Below, piece after piece: positions 43,144 to 51,654 of a stretch of DNA of 58,299 nucleotides. How positions within the stretch are numbered: the stretch's first letter is position 1; each line of letters begins with the position of its first letter. The DNA comes from an uncultured Eubacteriales bacterium (GTDB taxonomy: Bacteria > Bacillota > Clostridia > Christensenellales > Aristaeellaceae): the NCBI GenBank assembly GCA_900315675.1, contig OMZY01000015.1, forward strand, positions 1 through 58,299, written 5' to 3'. The position numbers and the translations under genes are program-made. The notes under the pieces were generated by a model that was given only the letters and a program-made list of their open reading frames with translations, was not told where the DNA came from and searched no databases.

Positions 43144-43172
43144 GTAAAAACTGAATTCCATTCAGTTTTTAC
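43144..43172 (-). terminator. Terminator of the SH3-repeat protein gene
   Basis: GTAAAAACTGAAT / ATTCAGTTTTTAC, 13-bp stem around TCC, overlapping the stop codon of the leftward gene. AATGAAGAATTCTTCATTC repeats lie next to it. Confidence 0.85.
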
Positions 43173-46123
43173 TTGTGTCCGTTCGGAGCGTGCTCCCAGG
43201 CGTACTGGATCGCTTCTTCGTGGCCGCTGTCCACCTTTTTGCTGCTGTGGGTCTTACTGTTGGTGAAGTGGATACACAGCTGGCCCTTGAAGTCGTTATC
43301 GGAGATGGTGTCGCCTTCCGGATAGTTGTGCGGTACGCCGTACAGCGAGCAGGCGAAGGTTCTTGTGCCGATGGTGACCAGCATCGGACGGCGCTGCCAG
43401 TGCTTGGTGCTCGTGATCTGGGAGCTCTGGTTGACGCCGTACATCTTGCAGATCCGCGCGGTATCCGCGGCGGTCAGGGGCTCTGCGTCAACGTGCAGGC
43501 CGCCGGACCAGCGGTGCGCCCACCAGACGATACCGGTCTTCACGTCGAATACTTTGTAGTTGCTGCCCTTGGCCCACAGCTCGTTGATACCGCCGGTGTT
43601 CCAGTCGATCTTTTCGGCCGGGTACAGGGTCATGGTCAGGTTCTCCAGGTTCGCGTAGCCGACAGGCACGGTGTTGAAGAGCTTATGCTGGGTGGCAGAA
43701 CCCGCGATACCGTCCACGGTCAGGCCCTTGGCCTTCTGGAAGGCCTTGACGGCGTCTGCCACAGCGGTGGTGTACTTGCTGGTCACGGAACCGGAGTAAT
43801 ATCCCTGGTTCTTCAGTTCGTTCACCAGGTTCTTCACGGCGTCGCCGGTGGAACCGGTTTTCAGCGTGTTATAGGTGGCTTCCGTCTGGCTGGTATTGAT
43901 GGGTGCGTTTGTTGTGCCGGGAGCCGGGGTATTGGTGGGTGCGGGAGTGGGCGTCGCGAGGGCGGAACCGTCCGCGTTGCACAGGTTGATATAGGTGGCG
44001 TGCAGATATCCGTATCCCAGGGACGGGTGTTTGACATAATACCAGTCAACGCCCTTCACCCGGGTGGTTGCGCCGTAGTAAGGCAGGACAACGCCCTTGT
44101 CAACCCGGCCGATCGTGTCGGTATAACCGGCCTTCTTCCGCAGGTTTACCCCGCCGGAATTGGTTTTCAGATAGCCGGAAGGCGGATTCTCCGTCGGCGC
44201 CGCAACGGTGGGCGTCGGGGTGGAACCGTCTGCGGCGGGAACCGGCGTGGGGGTGGCGTCAGGCGCGTTGACAACGGCGACAACGTCGCTGCGGAGATAT
44301 CCCCGGTTCGCGCCGTCCTGGACGAAATACCAGGTATAGCCGTTCTTCTGGACAGGCTCCAGCAGATAAGGCAGGGTAACGTTTTTCTTCAGCTGCTTGA
44401 CGGTGGTGCCGCCGATGGTGGCCCGGAGATTGACACCGCCCTTGGTGGTTTTGACCCAGCCGATACCGTTCGGATTAATGGTGGGAGCAGGGGTCGGCGT
44501 GACGGCCGCCGTGCCGGCGTTTCCGTCAATATAGGGCTGGACGCAGTCTTCACGGACGTAATACTTTTTCCCGCCCTTGGTGACCGGATACCAGTTGTAG
44601 GCACCCTGTTTCACGGAACTTCCGGCCAGGGGCAGGACGCTGCCAAGGCCTTCCCAGTCGTTGTCTGAATCATAGGCTCCGTCCGGAGCGCTCCGGAGGT
44701 GGCAGCTGGTCAGTACCAGCCGGACATGGGTATAGGAAACGTTGGCCGGGACGGGCGTTACCGCGGCGGGAGCCGGCGTCGCGGTATCGGCGGCCGGGGC
44801 CGGGGTAGCTGTCACGTCCGCGGGCAGGGGCGTTGCGGTAATGCTGGCCAGCGGCTGGACGCAGTCATTCCGGACATAATAGGTCTTACCGTCCTTGCGG
44901 ACCGGATACCAGCTGTATTTTCCCTTGGTGACGGGATTCCCGGTCAGCATCAGCACGGAACCGCGGCCTTCCCAGTCGTTCTTCGGGTCATAGGGACCGT
45001 CCGGGCTGGTGCGCAGGTGGCAGCTGGTCAGGATCAGCTGAACCATACCGTACTGCGTGTCGTTGGGAATGGGGGTCGCGGTTGCAGGGGCTGCCGTGGC
45101 GGGAGCCGCGGTGGCCGGCGCGGGGGTAACGGCCGGGGCGCTGCTGTCGGTATAGGGCTGGACGCAGTCATTCCGGACATAGTAGGTTTTACCGTCCTTG
45201 GAGACGGGATACCAGGTATAGCTTCCCTTTTTCACCGGATTGCCGGCGATCAGCAGGACGGTTCCCTTGCCCGTCCAGTCGTTGTTGGGATCATAGTCTC
45301 CGTCCGGGGTGACGCGCAGGTGGCAGCTGGAAAGGGTGAGCTTCACATGCGTGTAGGCGGTGGTGTTGGGCGCCGGGGTCGCGGCGGACACAGGGGACGC
45401 CGGAACCGGGGTGACCGCAACAGAGGTTCCGTTTTCCGGACCGCCGCTGAGGATGGAGATGAAGTCGCTCATGATATAGCCGACAGAATTGCCGTATTTG
45501 ACTTTAAAGAACGTGTTGGCGCCGCCTCCGCGGATGGAGGGGATGGTCAGCAGCTCCACCTGGGTGTTGCGGTCCAGGCGGGTAATGCTGTGGTAGCCGG
45601 TGCCGGGGCCTTCCCGCAGGTTGGTGCCGCCGGCGGTCACAAAGCCGATGGAACCCGCGGCAGCGGGCAGGTCAACGTTCCCCGCGGCGGGAACCGGCGT
45701 GGGGGTAGGCGTGGGGGCGCCTCCGTTGGAAACGGGAACGGGCGTGGGCGTGGCGGAGTTGCCGGTGGCAACGTACAGGGCGGCCTCCTCGGCGGTCAGC
45801 TCACGGAAAAAGTCCCCGTGGATATAACCCGTGTATTTATTGCTGTTTTTCCGGGCGGGATCGATCGTTTCCACCTTGTACCAGAGTACGTTCTGGACCG
45901 TTTTGGTATCCAGAATGGTACAGACATGGTTAGCCGGCAGGGTAAAGGCAATCTTCTGGTCGGAGCCCGCGCCGTAGCGCATGTTCACCTTGTCCAGCGT
46001 GATTCCCTTACGATCCGCTTCCGCATAGGCAGAGTTCCGGCTTCCTGTAGCGGCAGGGATCAGCGTGAGAATCATGCTCAGCGCCAGCACGAGGCACAGG
46101 AGACGGCGGCGATACACGGTCAT
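43169..46123 (-). CDS. Large secreted SH3-repeat, peptidoglycan-binding protein
   Basis: A 984-aa secreted cell-wall protein. After a signal peptide (RRRLLCLVLALSMILTLIPAATG) come SH3-type segments (NMRYGAG, TNLREGPGTGYHS), each joined by Pro/Thr/Ala linkers. Then three ~110-aa repeats each carry SCHLRxxPDGxYD, NDWxGxGSVL, a YPVxKxGKxYYVRxDCVQP ending and one conserved Cys pair. Two more SH3-like units follow (VNLRATIG, VNLRKKAG), then a peptidoglycan-binding type 1 domain (LKTGSTGDAVKNLVNELKNQ). The ~165-aa C-terminal domain has CIHFTNSKTH and DSGHEEAI with conserved Cys/His and may be catalytic; I cannot name it. Probably envelope remodelling or adhesion. Confidence 0.85.
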   Translation of the reverse strand: MTVYRRRLLCLVLALSMILTLIPAATGSRNSAYAEADRKGITLDKVNMRYGAGSDQKIAFTLPANHVCTILDTKTVQNVLWYKVETIDPARKNSNKYTGYIHGDFFRELTAEEAALYVATGNSATPTPVPVSNGGAPTPTPTPVPAAGNVDLPAAAGSIGFVTAGGTNLREGPGTGYHSITRLDRNTQVELLTIPSIRGGGANTFFKVKYGNSVGYIMSDFISILSGGPENGTSVAVTPVPASPVSAATPAPNTTAYTHVKLTLSSCHLRVTPDGDYDPNNDWTGKGTVLLIAGNPVKKGSYTWYPVSKDGKTYYVRNDCVQPYTDSSAPAVTPAPATAAPATAAPATATPIPNDTQYGMVQLILTSCHLRTSPDGPYDPKNDWEGRGSVLMLTGNPVTKGKYSWYPVRKDGKTYYVRNDCVQPLASITATPLPADVTATPAPAADTATPAPAAVTPVPANVSYTHVRLVLTSCHLRSAPDGAYDSDNDWEGLGSVLPLAGSSVKQGAYNWYPVTKGGKKYYVREDCVQPYIDGNAGTAAVTPTPAPTINPNGIGWVKTTKGGVNLRATIGGTTVKQLKKNVTLPYLLEPVQKNGYTWYFVQDGANRGYLRSDVVAVVNAPDATPTPVPAADGSTPTPTVAAPTENPPSGYLKTNSGGVNLRKKAGYTDTIGRVDKGVVLPYYGATTRVKGVDWYYVKHPSLGYGYLHATYINLCNADGSALATPTPAPTNTPAPGTTNAPINTSQTEATYNTLKTGSTGDAVKNLVNELKNQGYYSGSVTSKYTTAVADAVKAFQKAKGLTVDGIAGSATQHKLFNTVPVGYANLENLTMTLYPAEKIDWNTGGINELWAKGSNYKVFDVKTGIVWWAHRWSGGLHVDAEPLTAADTARICKMYGVNQSSQITSTKHWQRRPMLVTIGTRTFACSLYGVPHNYPEGDTISDNDFKGQLCIHFTNSKTHSSKKVDSGHEEAIQYAWEHAPNGHK

Positions 46124-46227
46124 GAATGGTTCACCTCAACGTTCTTCATCATCGGTCATAGACAGACACAGATGTATCTAATGATACAGAATCATTTTAT
46201 TACGGGAATGTTACGATGTCAATGGTA

Positions 46228-46438
46228 TAAATTCATAATTCATAATTCATAATTCATAATTTATTTGCTGTTGCAGAATACCGGCGAATAGTCTATGCCG
46301 GTGGATATCAGGAGGATCATTCCGGATGGTGCACAGTAAATGCGTTGATAATCAAGACTTCCAGAATACAATGAAACTATATCTGGAAGCGGAAGAGTAT
46401 CTGAAATTATGAATTATGAATTATGAATTATGAATTAC
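46228..46438. mobile_element. MITE-like element with AATTCAT-array terminal inverted repeats
   Basis: A left array of ATAATTC units (46228-46263) is mirrored by a right array of GAATTAT units (46404-46438); together they form ~35-bp inverted repeats around ~140 bp. The interior has a 28-codon frame (46326-46412) with AGGAGG upstream; I do not consider it a proven gene. No transposase is present. It sits between a secreted-protein gene and leuS. Could be a non-autonomous element or a large foldback. Confidence 0.5.
46326..46412 (+). CDS. Possible 28-codon ORF inside the inverted-repeat element
   Basis: ATG at 46326 preceded by AGGAGG at ten bases. The peptide starts MVHSKCVDNQDF and ends YLKL at a TGA inside the right repeat. 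No similarity recognised and no second copy in the window. Low-confidence gene. Confidence 0.2.
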   Translation: MVHSKCVDNQDFQNTMKLYLEAEEYLKL

Positions 46439-46476
46439 AAAAAAATGGCGGAAGCATCGCTTCCGCACATTTTTTA
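46439..46476. terminator. Terminator after leuS
   Basis: GCGGAAGC-ATC-GCTTCCGC with AAAAAAA on one side and TTTTTTA on the other, so it works on both strands. It follows the leuS stop codon. Confidence 0.88.
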
Positions 46477-48897
46477 TTTCACTACGATATTGACGATTCT
46501 GCCCTTCACGTAGATCTCCTTGACGATGGTCTTGCCTTCGATGAAGGACTGGACGTTCTTCATGGCGTGTGCCTTTTCCAGCACGCTGTCCTGTCCTTCC
46601 TCCACGCCGATTTCCACCGTGGCCCGGACCTTGCCGTTGACCTGGACGGGAATCTGGATCGTGTCTTCCTTGATCTTTTCCTCGTCCCAGACGGGCCAGG
46701 GTTCGTAGGCGATGGTCTCTTCGTGGCCCAGCAGGCTCCACATTTCCTCGCCGATGTGGGGGCAGATGCAGCTGAGCATCTTCACAAAGGCTTCCGCGTA
46801 GGCTTTCGGGCAGGTGCCGTTCTTGTAGCAGGCATTCACGAAGATCATCATCTGGCTGATGGCGGTGTTGAAGCCCAGGGTCTCAAAGTCTCCGCTGACC
46901 TTTTTCACGGTCTGGTGGAAGACCCGGTCCAGGGCGCCGTCGCTTTCGGCGGTGATGTTTTCCTCGTTGGTGAAGAAGGTCCAGACCCGGTTCAGGAACT
47001 TCCGGGCGCCTTCCACACCCTGGGGACTCCAGGGCTTGGAGACTTCCAGCGGTCCCATGAACATCTCATACAGCCGGAGGGTGTCCGCGCCGTACTTTTC
47101 CACGATATCGCTGGGATTGACCACGTACTTGGGGAAACGCTTGCCCATCTTGATGCCGTTTTCACCCAGGATCATGCCCTGGTGCACCAGCTTTTTGAAG
47201 GGCTCCTTCACGGGGCTCAGGCCCTTGTCGTACAGGTAGCGGTTCCAGATCCGGCTGTACATCAGGTGGCCCACCGCATGTTCCGGTCCGCCGATGTACA
47301 GGTCAACCGGCAGCCAGTGCTCCAGCAGTTTGTAATCCGCGAATTCCTTGTCGTTATGCGGATCAATATAGCGCATGTAGTACCAGCTGCTGCCGGCGGA
47401 ACCCGGCATGGTGCTGGTCTCCCGGAGGCCCTTGACGCCGTTTTTGTCATAGTGTTTCCACTCTTCGGCATTCTCCAGCGGGGCCTTGCCGTTCTTGCCC
47501 TTGTAATCCTCCAGCTCCGGCAGGATCAGGGGCAGTTCGTCATCCGGCAGCGGGTAGATCTTTCCGTCTTCGGTATGCACCACCGGTACGGGTTCGCCCC
47601 AGTAACGCTGGCGGGCGAAGATCCATTCCCGGAAGTGGTAGTTGACCGTGCGCTTGGCCACGCCCATCTTCTCCAGCTTCACGGTGATGGCTTCCTTGGC
47701 TTCTTCCACGGTCAGGCCGGTGAATTCCTCACTGTTGATCAGCTTGCAGCCTTTGCCGAGGTAATCCTGCTTCTCAAAGGCATGCTCGCTCACGTCGGCA
47801 CCGTCGATAACCTGGATCATCGGGATGTTGTGGGCAACGGCGTACTCAAAGTCGCGCTGGTCGTGGCTCGGAACGGCCATGACCGCGCCGGTGCCGTAGC
47901 TGGCCAGGACGAAGTCGCCGATGAACAGCTCCGCTTCCCTGCCGTTGACGGGGTTGATGCACTTGACGCCTTCCAGGCGGCAGCCGGTTTTGCCCTTGTT
48001 CAGCTCCGTCCGGTCCATATCGTTCTTCTTGCGGGTTTCTTCAATATAAGCCTTGACTTCTTCCTGGTTCTGAATCCGGGGCATCAGATCCTGCACCAGC
48101 TGTCCGTCGGGCGCCAGCACCATGAAGGTGATGCCGTAGATGGTTTCAATACAGGTGGTGAAGATGCTGAATTCGCCGCCGCCGACGATCTGGAACTTTA
48201 CCTCAACGCCGGTGCTCTTACCGATCCAGTGGCGCTGCATATCCTTGGTGCTTTCCGGCCAGTCAATCTCCTCCAGGCCTTCCAGCAGCTTTTCCGCGAA
48301 AGCGGGCTGATCGATGACCCACTGCTTCATGTTCTTGCGGACCACGGGGTAGCCGCCGCGCTCGCTCTTGCCGTCGATGACTTCGTCATTGGACAGCACG
48401 GTGCCCAGCTCTTCACACCAGTTGACGGGCATGTCGATGTACTGGGCGTATCCGTCCAGATAGAGCTGCTTGAAAATCCACTGGGTCCATTTATAGAACT
48501 CAGGATCGCTGGTGGCGATCATCTTGTCCCAGTCGTAGTCAAAGCCAAGCTCCTTCAGCTGATGGCTGAAGGTCTTGATGTTTTCCTTCGTAAAGCCTTC
48601 CGGATGGTGTCCGGTGGTAACGGCATACTGTTCCGCCGGCAGGCCGAAGCTGTCATATCCCATGGGATGGAGGACGTTGTAGCCCTGCATCCGCTTCATG
48701 CGGCTGACGATATCCGTGGCGGTATAGCCTTCCGGATGGCCGGCGTGCAGGCCGACGCCGCTGGGATAAGGGAACATATCCAGCGCGTAGAATTTGGGCT
48801 TTGAAAAGTCCCAGACATCCGTGCGGAAGGTCTGGTGCTCCTCCCAGAATTTCTGCCACTTGGGTTCAATGACTTTCGGGTCATAAATGCGGTCCAT
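46474..48897 (-). CDS. leuS: Leucyl-tRNA synthetase
   Basis: An 807-aa class I synthetase charging tRNA-Leu. The HIGH-type motif is GLHAGH in YPSGVGLHAGHPEGYT. The KMSKS loop reads KMGKRFPKYVVNPSDIV, a variant form. The editing domain CP1 is present, with TTCIETIYG in place of the common TTRPDT and the conserved SHDQRDFEYA. The C-terminal leucine-specific and anticodon domains follow and end in GKTIVKEIYVKGRIVNIVVK. Length is slightly short (E. coli 860). There is no T-box leader upstream; a standard promoter lies at 48932-48960. Confidence 0.96.
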   Translation of the reverse strand: MDRIYDPKVIEPKWQKFWEEHQTFRTDVWDFSKPKFYALDMFPYPSGVGLHAGHPEGYTATDIVSRMKRMQGYNVLHPMGYDSFGLPAEQYAVTTGHHPEGFTKENIKTFSHQLKELGFDYDWDKMIATSDPEFYKWTQWIFKQLYLDGYAQYIDMPVNWCEELGTVLSNDEVIDGKSERGGYPVVRKNMKQWVIDQPAFAEKLLEGLEEIDWPESTKDMQRHWIGKSTGVEVKFQIVGGGEFSIFTTCIETIYGITFMVLAPDGQLVQDLMPRIQNQEEVKAYIEETRKKNDMDRTELNKGKTGCRLEGVKCINPVNGREAELFIGDFVLASYGTGAVMAVPSHDQRDFEYAVAHNIPMIQVIDGADVSEHAFEKQDYLGKGCKLINSEEFTGLTVEEAKEAITVKLEKMGVAKRTVNYHFREWIFARQRYWGEPVPVVHTEDGKIYPLPDDELPLILPELEDYKGKNGKAPLENAEEWKHYDKNGVKGLRETSTMPGSAGSSWYYMRYIDPHNDKEFADYKLLEHWLPVDLYIGGPEHAVGHLMYSRIWNRYLYDKGLSPVKEPFKKLVHQGMILGENGIKMGKRFPKYVVNPSDIVEKYGADTLRLYEMFMGPLEVSKPWSPQGVEGARKFLNRVWTFFTNEENITAESDGALDRVFHQTVKKVSGDFETLGFNTAISQMMIFVNACYKNGTCPKAYAEAFVKMLSCICPHIGEEMWSLLGHEETIAYEPWPVWDEEKIKEDTIQIPVQVNGKVRATVEIGVEEGQDSVLEKAHAMKNVQSFIEGKTIVKEIYVKGRIVNIVVK

Positions 48898-48931
48898 GAG
48901 CTTTCACCTGATCCTGTAGAATAATGAAAGA

Positions 48932-48960
48932 AGTATAGCACAAACCCCGCTGCGGGGCAA
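48932..48960 (-). promoter_or_regulatory. Promoter of leuS
   Basis: On the minus strand TTGCCC (48955-48960) and TATACT (48932-48937) with 17-bp spacing. The -35 overlaps a CCCCGCtGCGGGG palindrome (48945-48957). Confidence 0.72.
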
Positions 48961-48972
48961 GCAGAATAAGGA

Positions 48973-49009
48973 ACGAACCGTATCGGGAGGTCTTCCCGGT
49001 ACGGTTCGT
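48973..49009 (-). terminator. Terminator of the Pro-rich protein gene
   Basis: ACGAACCGTA...TACGGTTCGT with inner CGGGA/TCCCG pairing, about 15 bp of stem, just after the leftward secreted-protein gene. Confidence 0.75.
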
Positions 49010-49036
49010 CATCTTCCAGGATCTTCCGGTCCTGGT

Positions 49037-50227
49037 TTATTCCTCAAGCATTTGCTGGAAAGGAGACTTCGGCATCGGCCAGATCAGGGTTCCGGCGGCC
49101 GGCGCGCGGATGCCTTCCTCCGGGTTCATTCTGACCCGCCGGTAGGGATACCGGGTGGAAAAGGGTTCGTCCTCCACAACGCCCCGAACCGGCGGCTTTT
49201 CAGGGAGCGGCACGTCTTCCGCCGGGTTTTCCGGTTCCTCCGGATCTTCCGTACCGTCGGAAGGCGGCAGGATCAGACCGGGCTCATCGGACTGGTCCGG
49301 ATTGGCCGGCAGGACCGGCGGCTCCTGCGGTTCCGGCTGAACCGGCTGTTCGGGAGGTGCGGGCTGCACCGGATTATCCGGTTTTGGCTGTTCTGCCGGC
49401 GGGTTGTTCTGCGCCGGAGTGACAGGCTGTTCGGGCTGAGTCTGCTCTGCCGGCCGGGTTTGTTCTGCCGGGGTGCTGTCATTCTGTGCCGGGGTCACGG
49501 GCTGGACCGGGGTTTCCGGCTTTGTCTGTTCATTATCCCGGCTGTCATCCTGTGCCGGAGGGGCGGGCTGGACCGGGCTTTCCGGCGGGGTCTGCGGCGG
49601 ATCGGTCTGCCCGGGATCGGCAGGCTGTACCGGGGTTTCCGGCTGTACGGGCAGATCAGTCTGCGCGGAAGCGCCGGGCTGTACCGGGTTTTCCGGATTC
49701 GCGGGGTTCTGCTGTCCCGGGGTCACCGGTGTTCCGGAATCATCCTGTCCGGACGGCGGATTTTCCGGGGGATTCTGGGAGCCCGGCTGGACGGGTGTGT
49801 CCGGATTATCGGGCGTTCCCGGATTCACGGGCGTGTCCGGATTGTCAGGCGTTCCCGGATTCACGGGGTCATCCGGATTCTCAGGGGTGCCCGGAGTGTC
49901 AGGAGTGTCCGGCGTATTGGGATTATCCGGCTTGTCTGGTTCTTCCGGCCCATCGTCCTGCCCGGATGGACGGGTAGGATCGCGAAGATCCGGATCCTCG
50001 GCATAGGTAACAAATCCCGGATAGATGACCGCGTGGCAGTTGCTGCAGCAGGCGTCGCCCGAGTAACCGGGGACGCCGGGTTTTGCTTCTACCGCCCCGA
50101 TAACCTCATAGGGATAAGGCAGGTAATTATTATTCGGATCGAGATGGTCGCAGACGCCCGCCGGAGACGCGATGCCCGGCAGAACCAGCAGAAGAGCCGT
50201 CAGGAAACACAAAACGCGCTTATTCAT
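49037..50227 (-). CDS. Secreted Pro-rich repeat protein with cysteine-rich head
   Basis: A 396-aa exported protein. The signal peptide is MNKRVLCFLTALLLVLPGIASPAG. Residues ~25-75 form a small Cys-rich head (GVCDHLDPN, CCSNCHAVIYPGF) that may bind zinc. Residues ~90-320 are a low-complexity Pro/Asp/Asn/Thr/Gln region with tandem PDNPDTPVNPGT and PVQPxxP units, probably a cell-wall-spanning stalk. The C-terminal ~70 residues are mixed and end at WPMPKSPFQQMLEE. There is no LPxTG or membrane anchor. Start: ATG 50227 heads the signal peptide. No known function. Confidence 0.7.
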   Translation of the reverse strand: MNKRVLCFLTALLLVLPGIASPAGVCDHLDPNNNYLPYPYEVIGAVEAKPGVPGYSGDACCSNCHAVIYPGFVTYAEDPDLRDPTRPSGQDDGPEEPDKPDNPNTPDTPDTPGTPENPDDPVNPGTPDNPDTPVNPGTPDNPDTPVQPGSQNPPENPPSGQDDSGTPVTPGQQNPANPENPVQPGASAQTDLPVQPETPVQPADPGQTDPPQTPPESPVQPAPPAQDDSRDNEQTKPETPVQPVTPAQNDSTPAEQTRPAEQTQPEQPVTPAQNNPPAEQPKPDNPVQPAPPEQPVQPEPQEPPVLPANPDQSDEPGLILPPSDGTEDPEEPENPAEDVPLPEKPPVRGVVEDEPFSTRYPYRRVRMNPEEGIRAPAAGTLIWPMPKSPFQQMLEE

Positions 50228-50343
50228 TTTGATACACTCCCGTAAAAGACTGGCCAACAGTTACACAATTCAGATATGAATCATTATAATCGAGTAACCG
50301 TTGTTCTGGCAATTCCCTAGATATTGTGGCAAAACGGCCTGAG

Positions 50344-50373
50344 TTGTCATGATGCTGGGGACTGTGCTATAAT
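50344..50373 (+). promoter_or_regulatory. Promoter of the secreted protein at 50437
   Basis: TTGTCA (50344-50349) and TATAAT (50368-50373), 18-bp spacer. GGGAGGAG lies before the start codon. Confidence 0.8.
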
Positions 50374-50436
50374 CTCCCGTGTATACGCATTTTTAAGCGG
50401 ATAGAATAAGACCCTTCAGGGAGGAGTGAACCCGTC

Positions 50437-51612
50437 ATGATGAAAAGGATCCTGTGTCTCCTGGCCGCGGCGCTGCTGTGCCTGATCCTGCCGGCTGCAG
50501 CGGAGGAGAACGTGAATGTGGTCACAGCCGCGGAACTGGATGAACTGCTTGAAAGCGTCAGGGCTCAGGTGCTGACAGAAGAGCTGCTGAACGATCCGGC
50601 CGGGGAGGACGCCGAGAGCGAGGACGGAACCTTTTTTATGTATGGAACGGCCGGAGTTTACGCGGAGGGAACCGAACTGACGGCGGATACTCCGGTGAAC
50701 ACCCTGGTTTTTGATGCTACAGAAGGTCCGGTGTTCCGGGAAACCGGTATTGACAGCTATCTGGAGGATGTGCTGGCCGCCTTCCCCCTGGACAATCCCG
50801 AGCTGACCGGGACCCGGGAGGAAGCGATTCTTTACCTCAGGGAAACGGAGGCGGGCTTCGCCTATGGCCGGCTGCTGCGGGACGGCCAGTGGGTCAATAC
50901 CGTGGAATACGGCGAAGTGGTGACGGACGGGGAACTGTCCTGCCGCACGGCCATCACCTATTCCCTGGCCAACGGCATGGTTACCGTGATCCGGATCAGC
51001 GGTCTGAATCCCGCGGGGACGGAGCTGATGGACGCTTCCCGCGCGGAGGAGTTCTACAGTGAACTGATCGAGCTGGCGGGGCAGGAGGAATACCGGGCGG
51101 TCAAAACCAGCCGCAACGGACTGGAGCTGACGCCCCTGGGCGCGGAAGACCTCACCGTGGGCGGCCTACCCTATGTCTCCCTCAAGCCGGTGGATCTGCC
51201 GGGTACCCCGGAAACCGAGATCATGGATAATGAGGACGGCACCTGGCTGCTCCGGTGCGACGGAGACGGCTATGAGGCGGTTTTCCGCTGCGGGGAGCAT
51301 GGAGAGGACGCGGAGATTCTGAGCTTCTCCATCCTGGATGACGGTATGGAAGGCCCGCGATGCGTCCGGATCGGCGATGTGTTCAGCGATGACTTCAGCC
51401 GTTTCCGTAACGGTGAAAACGAGATGGGCGAGGACCTGACCGAGGTGCTGTACGGAACCGAAGGCACGGCGCCCTACGGCGTGGCGTTCTACGATTTCTC
51501 CGCCATGACCCTGCGCTATGTGACGGATACGCCGGAAGGCCGGCAGGTGGAACTGCTGCTCAAGTATGAGAACTATTTCCTGACGGAAATCATAGTCCAC
51601 ACGGTGGAATAA
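50437..51612 (+). CDS. Secreted protein of unknown function
   Basis: A 391-aa exported, strongly acidic protein. The signal peptide is MMKRILCLLAAALLCLILPAAAEE; it contains Cys residues, but none is in a good lipobox. No membrane anchor follows. The mature part alternates beta-rich segments (FAYGRLLRDGQWVNTVEYGEV, CRTAITYSLANGMVTVIRISGL, VAFYDFSAMTLRYVTDTPEGRQVELLLKYENYF) and shows no repeat or motif I recognise. It has its own promoter. The next gene, a zinc-ribbon membrane protein, follows after 42 bp and may be cotranscribed. Confidence 0.7.
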   Translation: MMKRILCLLAAALLCLILPAAAEENVNVVTAAELDELLESVRAQVLTEELLNDPAGEDAESEDGTFFMYGTAGVYAEGTELTADTPVNTLVFDATEGPVFRETGIDSYLEDVLAAFPLDNPELTGTREEAILYLRETEAGFAYGRLLRDGQWVNTVEYGEVVTDGELSCRTAITYSLANGMVTVIRISGLNPAGTELMDASRAEEFYSELIELAGQEEYRAVKTSRNGLELTPLGAEDLTVGGLPYVSLKPVDLPGTPETEIMDNEDGTWLLRCDGDGYEAVFRCGEHGEDAEILSFSILDDGMEGPRCVRIGDVFSDDFSRFRNGENEMGEDLTEVLYGTEGTAPYGVAFYDFSAMTLRYVTDTPEGRQVELLLKYENYFLTEIIVHTVE

Positions 51613-51654
51613 TTCAGAATTGAAAATCAATGCGAAAGACTTCTTTGGAGCGCT

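Noticed and set aside
46228-46265. AATTCAT arrays as a CRISPR array
   Set aside because: Units are 7-8 bp without unique spacers, and there are no cas genes.
46423-48804. A 793-codon open frame on the plus strand opposite leuS
   Set aside because: Shadow of leuS in GC-rich codons; the leucyl-tRNA synthetase on the minus strand is unmistakable. Similar long shadows opposite pfp, the flavoprotein, the isomerase and the ABC genes were also dropped.
48898-49036. T-box leader before leuS
   Set aside because: No AGGGTGGNACCGCG block, specifier loop or matching terminator in the 5' leader; a plain promoter lies close to the start.
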